A stretch of DNA of 64,000 bases from Bin87 sp965232895 (GTDB lineage Bacteria > Chloroflexota > Dehalococcoidia > Lucifugimonadales > UBA3495), in the NCBI GenBank assembly GCA_965232895.1, contig OZ247430.1:62001-126000 (forward strand), written 5' to 3'. Shown in pieces: positions 59,458 through 64,000 of the stretch (position 1 is its first letter; each line of letters begins with the position of its first letter). The notes under the pieces are model-generated. The model worked only from the letters and a program-made list of their open reading frames with translations. It was not told the DNA's origin and did no database searches. The position numbers were made by a program, and so were the translations under genes.

Positions 59458-60491
59458 TGGTTACGACTGCCGCTGGAAACACGGGCGTTGCAACTGGCAA
59501 CGGCGAACAGGCGTTGGTCAGGCTGGATGGCATACGTCGCCACTTTCCGGTTTTTCGGGGCAACGTGCTCCGACGGCAGACCGGAACGGTAAAAGCAGTG
59601 GACGGCATTTCAATCAACATCATGCCGGGCGAGACCTATAGCCTGGTGGGAGAATCGGGCTGCGGCAAGACCACCACCAGCCGCCTGCTGCTGATGGCCG
59701 ACCAGCCCACCGAAGGCGACATCTATTTCGATGACCGCCCGATGAAGCAGTTCTCCGGAGCCGAACGACGCAACTTCAAAGCGTCGGTCCAGGCGGTGTT
59801 CCAGGATCCGTGGAGCTCCCTGAACCCCAGGATGCGCGTTGACCAGATCGTCTCCGAACCCCTGATCACCCACCAACGCCTCAGCCGGTCTGCGGTCCGC
59901 GCTCAGGTTCAGGAACTGCTGCAGGTGGTTGGACTGCATCCGTTCCATGCCGAGCGTTATCCCCACGAATTCAGCGGCGGGCAGCGCCAGCGGATCGCCA
60001 TCGCCCGGGCCTTGTCCACCCGTCCCAAGCTGATCGTGCTGGACGAGCCGGTGTCCGCCCTGGACGTCTCGATACGCGCGCAGATATTGAACCTGCTGAA
60101 GGAACTTCAGTCCACCTACGAGCTGAGCTATCTGCTGATCGCGCACAACCTCGCTACCGTGCGCTACATGAGCCACATGGTCGGGGTGATGTATCTGGGC
60201 AAGATCGTCGAGGAAGCCCCGCCCATTGAACTGTTCACCAACGCCCAGCATCCGTACACCCGCGCGCTGATTTCCGCCTCGCTGCCCGCCCACCCCAGGC
60301 GCCAACGGGAGGAGATAGTGCTTACCGGCGAGGTTCCGTCGCCGTTGAATCCTCCCACGGGATGCGCCTTCCACCCCCGTTGTCCGTTTGTCATGGAACG
60401 CTGCTCCGTGGACACGCCGACCCTGGTCGAATACGCCTCGGGTCATGCTACCGCGTGCCACCTGTACGACGGGGACGCCAACACCTGCTGA
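59457..60491 (+). CDS. Peptide/nickel-type ABC transporter ATPase (DppF/OppF-like)
   Basis: A 344-residue partner ATPase of the previous gene. Walker A is GESGCGKTTTSRL, signature FSGGQRQRIAIARAL, Walker B LIVLDEPVSALD and the switch LIAHNLATVRYMS. The C-terminal domain has CAFHPRCPFVMERC. An ATG overlapping the previous stop (TAATG), preceded by GGAGG, fixes the start; the frame is open further upstream only as a shadow of the first gene. The two subunits would form the OppDF heterodimer. The MFS genes that follow have their own promoter. Confidence 0.92.
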   Translation: MVTTAAGNTGVATGNGEQALVRLDGIRRHFPVFRGNVLRRQTGTVKAVDGISINIMPGETYSLVGESGCGKTTTSRLLLMADQPTEGDIYFDDRPMKQFSGAERRNFKASVQAVFQDPWSSLNPRMRVDQIVSEPLITHQRLSRSAVRAQVQELLQVVGLHPFHAERYPHEFSGGQRQRIAIARALSTRPKLIVLDEPVSALDVSIRAQILNLLKELQSTYELSYLLIAHNLATVRYMSHMVGVMYLGKIVEEAPPIELFTNAQHPYTRALISASLPAHPRRQREEIVLTGEVPSPLNPPTGCAFHPRCPFVMERCSVDTPTLVEYASGHATACHLYDGDANTC

Positions 60492-60520
60492 CCAGCTCAT
60501 CCCAACGCGAAGAGCCATTC

Positions 60521-60558
60521 ACAGCGCCGGCTCCGATGTTCACCGGAGCCGGCGCTGT
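60521..60558. terminator. 15-bp stem hairpin after the ABC ATPase operon
   Basis: A perfect 15-bp inverted repeat ACAGCGCCGGCTCCG / CGGAGCCGGCGCTGT with loop ATGTTCAC, 29 bases beyond the stop. There is no T-run, so it is a Rho-type or 3'-end-stabilising hairpin rather than a classic terminator. Confidence 0.6.
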
Positions 60559-60700
60559 GGTTCCAGGGAGGCTGGAGTGTCAAAACCTTACTCGTTGCTC
60601 CAGCCCGCTCTTCACGTTTATTCCATCCGGGCATTTGGGCATCATCGCAATATGACAAGGTTTTACATATTCGGAATGCCGATACCGCTGTTGGGTGGAG

Positions 60701-60706
60701 TATAAT
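60701..60706 (+). promoter_or_regulatory. -10 element (TATAAT) of the MFS genes
   Basis: Consensus TATAAT, 69 bases upstream of the first MFS TTG start. The -35 region is weak. Confidence 0.5.
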
Positions 60707-60774
60707 TGCCGGGGTCGCATTCGCCGTATTGGCGAGTGGCCTTGCGATTATCGCAACGTAACGGGAGAACACAG

Positions 60775-62160
60775 TTGATTCAGGCGAGCGAACTGGCCCA
60801 TCCGATCCGGTTAGCGCGCGGGATGTTCTACGGGTGGTGGTTGGCCGTCATCGGCGCCGTGATCATGGTTATCGGCACGGTGCCCCTGTTCCAGGCGCTT
60901 TCGCTGTGGTTGCCGGTATTGTCTCAGAACTTCGGCTGGACGCCCTTTCAACTGTCCTGGGCGTTCACCCTGACGCGGGTGGAAGGCACGGTGATGGGGC
61001 CCATCGCGGGTTGGGGCGTGGACAAGCTGGGACCCCGCAAGATGGTGGCGATCGGCCTCGTGATATTTGGCATCGGGTTCTTCGTCTTCAGCCGTACCGA
61101 CAACCTGTGGATGTTCTACCTGGCCTTTGTAATCGTCAGCCTGGGAGCCGGTCTCGGCTCATGGCTGCCGGCCAACACCGCGCTCAACAATTGGTTCCGG
61201 GTGCGCCGGTCCACCGCCATGTCCATACCCATGCTCGGGTTCGGCATTGGCGGGGTTTTCGTGGTGCCGCTGATGGCATGGGCAATGGGTTGGGACGTCA
61301 AAACCGGTGTCGAGATTCCGGGACGCCTGGGGTGGCAGAATACGGCGCTGGTGGTGGGCGCCATCGGTCTCGTGGCGGCGGTGCCCCTGGCCCTGCTGGT
61401 CCGGAATCGCCCCGAGGACTACGGTGAGCATCCGGACGGCATCGATCCGGAAGCGACGACCTCCGCCGGTCCGCGGCGGGGCGCCAACGGCAGCGCGGCC
61501 GTGGCGCCCGACTACAACTGGCAGGAAGCAGTTCGCACGCGAGCCTTCTGGCTGATCACCATGGGGCACGCCAGCTCGTCCATCATCATCATCAGCGTCA
61601 TGTTCTACCTGGGACTGCTGATGGTGGAACGTGGTTTCGGGCTGGGGCAAATCGGCGGAGTCATCTCAGCGCAAACCGCGGTGTCCACCGCCTTCATCCT
61701 CGTGGGAGGGATAATCGGCGACCGCGTTCCCATACGATTGGCCATTTTCGGCTTTTCTTTCCTCCAGTCCATCGCCATGGTGATCCTGCTGACCGCCGAA
61801 ACGCTGCCGATGTTTTACCTGTTCACCGTCCTGATGGGCATCGGGTTCGGGGGCAGAACCCCGCTGACCACGGCCATTCGCGGAGTATATTTCGGGCGCA
61901 GCAGTTTTGCGCGCATTACAGGCATTTCGATGATCCCCATGAACATAATGTTCATCGTGGTGGTGCCCTATGTCGCGTGGATGCAGGAGTTCGTCACCGG
62001 CAGCTACACGCTGCCGCTGGCGTCCATCGCCGCGGTCAGCGCGGTGGGCTCGGTGATGTTCCTGTTCCTGGGCAACCCGCGCCTGTCGCCGTCCCAGCGA
62101 CGCCGCGCCGACGTGCAGCGGCTGGTGACGCAGGGGGCGAGCACGTCGGGCGGTAACTGA
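60775..62160 (+). CDS. MFS transporter, oxalate/formate-antiporter-like (OFA) (first of pair)
   Basis: A 461-residue, 12-helix carrier that starts QASELAHPIRLARGMFYGWWLAV. The segment FYGWW, GPIAGWGVDKLGPRKMV (helix 2-3 loop), NNWFRVRRSTAMSIPM and RNRPEDYGEHPDG (central loop) fit the monocarboxylate/OFA branch. The start is TTG at 60775 with GGGAG eight bases upstream; no suitable ATG is available before the first helix. The second MFS gene begins five bases after its stop. The substrate is unknown but is probably a small carboxylate. Confidence 0.88.
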   Translation: MIQASELAHPIRLARGMFYGWWLAVIGAVIMVIGTVPLFQALSLWLPVLSQNFGWTPFQLSWAFTLTRVEGTVMGPIAGWGVDKLGPRKMVAIGLVIFGIGFFVFSRTDNLWMFYLAFVIVSLGAGLGSWLPANTALNNWFRVRRSTAMSIPMLGFGIGGVFVVPLMAWAMGWDVKTGVEIPGRLGWQNTALVVGAIGLVAAVPLALLVRNRPEDYGEHPDGIDPEATTSAGPRRGANGSAAVAPDYNWQEAVRTRAFWLITMGHASSSIIIISVMFYLGLLMVERGFGLGQIGGVISAQTAVSTAFILVGGIIGDRVPIRLAIFGFSFLQSIAMVILLTAETLPMFYLFTVLMGIGFGGRTPLTTAIRGVYFGRSSFARITGISMIPMNIMFIVVVPYVAWMQEFVTGSYTLPLASIAAVSAVGSVMFLFLGNPRLSPSQRRRADVQRLVTQGASTSGGN

Positions 62161-62165
62161 TCCCC

Positions 62166-63419
62166 TTGGAACGCGACGCCGCGCCTATCCAAACCCGCCG
62201 GCGGTTCTACGGCTGGCAGCTGGTTTGGGCTGGTTCTTTCATCATTGGAATCGGCGCCTTCCCGCCGTCTCTATTCACTTGGTCGGGCGAAGAACAGCCA
62301 TTAGTTGTTGGGGGCATTCTCCTACTGTTTCTAATCTTCCTGCCGTTTCTGGGACGGGCAATTGATCGGTGGGGCGCGCGCTGCCTTACGCTCTGGGCGC
62401 TGGCGGGTCTTGGCGTCAACATCATCCTTGCAACCGGGACGCCGTTCCTTTTGGTGTCTTCCGCCACCTACGCGCTGATGGCTCACGGCGCAGAGCTGTT
62501 GACGTTGCTCATAGCGACGGCGGTTAACAACTGGTTTCGCCGGCGTCGCGCCACGGCGATGGCCGTCGTAATGCTGTCCTCGACTGCGGCCTTTGTAATC
62601 GTAATTGCGTTGCCGGTCGCGGGGTTTTCGGCGGTGATCGGCGGTTCTTCCGTGTTGGGGTTGGGGATAGGGATCGGCGCTTTTATCCTTGCCATTGCCT
62701 GGCCCGTGTCTCGATTGGTGCGGAATCGGCCAGAGGACTACGGCCAGCATCCTGACGGCGTTGAATCTGAGGACAGCGCTGCGGCATGGCCGGATTACAC
62801 TTCCCGAGAAGCGCTTCGTGCGCGGGGCTTCTGGTTTATCACCGTGGGCCGGGCTCTTGTCGGGTCAGGCTTCAGCGGGTTTGCGGTGCTCTCAGGGCTA
62901 TTGATGATAGACGCGGGTTTTTCGTCGTTGTCACGAGGTGGAGTGATCGCCGTGCAAGTGTTAATCAGTATGCCTTTCAGCCTGGTAGCCGGGATACTTG
63001 GCGACCGATTTTCAGTACGCTGGACGATGTTCGCTTTCACGCTACTGGCATTAGCCGGTCTGCTTGTCCTGCTGTTGGGCAGGACGCTGCCGTTGTTCTA
63101 CCTGTCAGCAGCGCTGGTAGGGGCGGGAACGAATGGCGCTTTCCCGCTGGTATATGCCATTCATGGAGCCTATTTCGGGCGTCGCAACTTCGCTACCATT
63201 ATCGGAATGGGTTGGCCCATGGCCCTATTGGCCGGGGTGATGGCGCCGATAGCGGTGGGAGCAGCATACGAATATGTGCACAGTTTCTACGGGCCCCTGT
63301 CCTTCATCGCGGTCGTGATTGGCGCTGGCGCGCTGATGTTTGCCACGCTGGGCGCACCGCGCCTGTCACCGTCACAGCGCCAGCAAGCCAATTCAGCAGA
63401 GTTGTCAGTCTCGGCGTAG
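62166..63419 (+). CDS. MFS transporter, OFA-like (second of pair)
   Basis: A 417-residue paralogue of the preceding carrier: FYGWQLVWAG, GRAIDRWGARCLT, NNWFRRRRATAMAV, RNRPEDYGQHPDG and GAPRLSPSQRQQ are shared, and the tail APRLSPSQR matches NPRLSPSQRR of the first. Codon use is visibly more AT-rich, with more TTA, CTT and GTT codons, which suggests a different history from its neighbour. The start is TTG at 62166, five bases after the upstream stop, so translation is likely coupled. It is shorter in the first periplasmic loop region than the upstream paralogue. Confidence 0.85.
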   Translation: MERDAAPIQTRRRFYGWQLVWAGSFIIGIGAFPPSLFTWSGEEQPLVVGGILLLFLIFLPFLGRAIDRWGARCLTLWALAGLGVNIILATGTPFLLVSSATYALMAHGAELLTLLIATAVNNWFRRRRATAMAVVMLSSTAAFVIVIALPVAGFSAVIGGSSVLGLGIGIGAFILAIAWPVSRLVRNRPEDYGQHPDGVESEDSAAAWPDYTSREALRARGFWFITVGRALVGSGFSGFAVLSGLLMIDAGFSSLSRGGVIAVQVLISMPFSLVAGILGDRFSVRWTMFAFTLLALAGLLVLLLGRTLPLFYLSAALVGAGTNGAFPLVYAIHGAYFGRRNFATIIGMGWPMALLAGVMAPIAVGAAYEYVHSFYGPLSFIAVVIGAGALMFATLGAPRLSPSQRQQANSAELSVSA

Positions 63420-63449
63420 CTGGCCCACGTCGTATCGGCGACAGTCCGA

Positions 63450-64000
63450 TCAGGCCGCCGGGTTGAACCGCCTCATGACTTCCTCGGCAAACAGCGCCAG
63501 CGTCTCCGACGGCGCCGGATTGGGGAACACGACGAAGAAGTACCGTATCCCGAACTCCACGTACTCGCTGAGGCGGTCGCAGACCTGCTCCGGCGTGCCG
63601 GAAAGGGTGTTGCGCAGTCGCTCCGACCGATATGCGGAAGCAGTCATCCCCGCCTCCTCCGCCAGCCGGGCAACCAGCTGCTCGTACTCGCGCTGCGTGG
63701 GGGCGATGACGCAGTCGGCGTTGTGCGTCAGCTCGATATCGCCAGGATGGCGGCCCGCAGCCTCGGCCGCTTGACGGATGATGCCGGCGTACCGGCGATG
63801 CTGGTCAACCGTGTCGTTGGAACCCACGTTGCTGATGTCGGCGGTGCGACCGATGGCGGGCAGCACGTAACGGGGCCCGTGGCCACCGACAAGGACGGGT
63901 ACGGAGGGCCGTTGGGTTGGCTTTGGTTCGATGGACGCGCCGGCGACCTGATAGTGCTGACCATTGAAATCTACTGAGGACTCTGTCCACAGGCGGCGCA
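63450..64000 (-). CDS. Luciferase-like (LLM class) flavin-dependent monooxygenase, 5' truncated by the window end
   Basis: The minus-strand frame is open from the window edge to the stop at 63450, giving 183 C-terminal residues. The beginning RLWTESSVDFNGQHYQVAGAS, then PKPTQRPSVPVLVGGHGPRYVLPAIGRTADISNVG, then TLSGTPEQVCDRLSEYVEFGIRYFFVVFP (three family blocks, here named only by their ends) is the standard C-terminal half of bacterial luciferase-like or F420-dependent oxidoreductases. A GTG at 63866 is only an internal valine. The N-terminal substrate- and cofactor-binding half lies outside the window, so F420 versus FMN cannot be decided. Confidence 0.85.
   Translation of the reverse strand, partial: RRLWTESSVDFNGQHYQVAGASIEPKPTQRPSVPVLVGGHGPRYVLPAIGRTADISNVGSNDTVDQHRRYAGIIRQAAEAAGRHPGDIELTHNADCVIAPTQREYEQLVARLAEEAGMTASAYRSERLRNTLSGTPEQVCDRLSEYVEFGIRYFFVVFPNPAPSETLALFAEEVMRRFNPAA

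Noticed and set aside
63450..63866. Complete 138-residue gene starting at GTG 63866
   Set aside because: The frame continues open to the window edge with conserved luciferase-like residues upstream, so the GTG is an internal codon.

Overview
The window looks like a chromosomal segment of a GC-rich, free-living bacterium, most likely a member of the Chloroflexota (Dehalococcoidia/SAR202-like). This is an inference from the gene mix: a fused 2-oxoacid:ferredoxin oxidoreductase, a CcmE of the CxxxY type, a PAC2 protein, endonuclease Q, an AXE1 esterase, HpaB-type monooxygenase and OFA-like MFS carriers, plus RNA polymerase subunits with large insertions. No 16S rRNA or other decisive marker is present. 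Genes are dense, with many ATGA, GTGA or TAATG overlaps. No prophage, CRISPR array or complete insertion sequence was seen, but non-autonomous mobile elements are clear.

Layout. 1-6.7 kb: minus-strand riboflavin operon (SIMPL lipoprotein, dcd, ribD, ribE, ribB, ribBA) and an acyl-CoA dehydrogenase. 6.9-14.4 kb: plus-strand selA, alpha/beta hydrolase, endonuclease Q, rimI, PAC2 protein, a two-gene operon of a protoglobin and an AroQ-like protein without key catalytic residues, and two small proteins. 14.4-18.1 kb: minus-strand tRNA-Glu, argC, nth and an MFS exporter. 18.4-22.2 kb: sulfotransferase, AXE1 esterase and HpaB-like monooxygenase. 22.3-25.8 kb: pstS and an Xaa-Pro aminopeptidase. 26.6-31.1 kb: a zinc/manganese-type ABC transporter whose second permease lies tail-to-tail with the first, and a GT2 glycosyltransferase. 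31.7-34.3 kb: korA/korB. 34.4-39.9 kb: minus-strand ccmE, ccmD-like, ccmC, ccmB and ccmA behind an acyl-CoA ligase and an SDR. 40.2-43.7 kb: small CxxC protein, GMC oxidoreductase and fumC. 44.2-54.0 kb: rpoB and rpoC. 54-64 kb: pyrD, a degenerate iron-type alcohol dehydrogenase homologue, mtaB, two peptide/nickel-type ABC ATPases, two tandem MFS carriers and the 3' part of a luciferase-like monooxygenase.

Functionally the segment mixes housekeeping (transcription, riboflavin, arginine, pyrimidine, tRNA modification, base-excision repair, cytochrome c maturation) with a catabolic and transport layer typical of oligotrophic heterotrophs. Several enzymes lack residues that define catalysis in their families, so product names for those are fold-level.

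The strongest structural signal is a family of three exactly 152-bp miniature transposable elements, at 16577, 26210 and 31161. Each has 16-bp terminal inverted repeats and a 10-bp target-site duplication. An unrelated 150-bp TA-flanked element sits directly beside the second copy. The best candidate for an undescribed system is the protoglobin/pseudo-AroQ operon at 12.4-13.6 kb.
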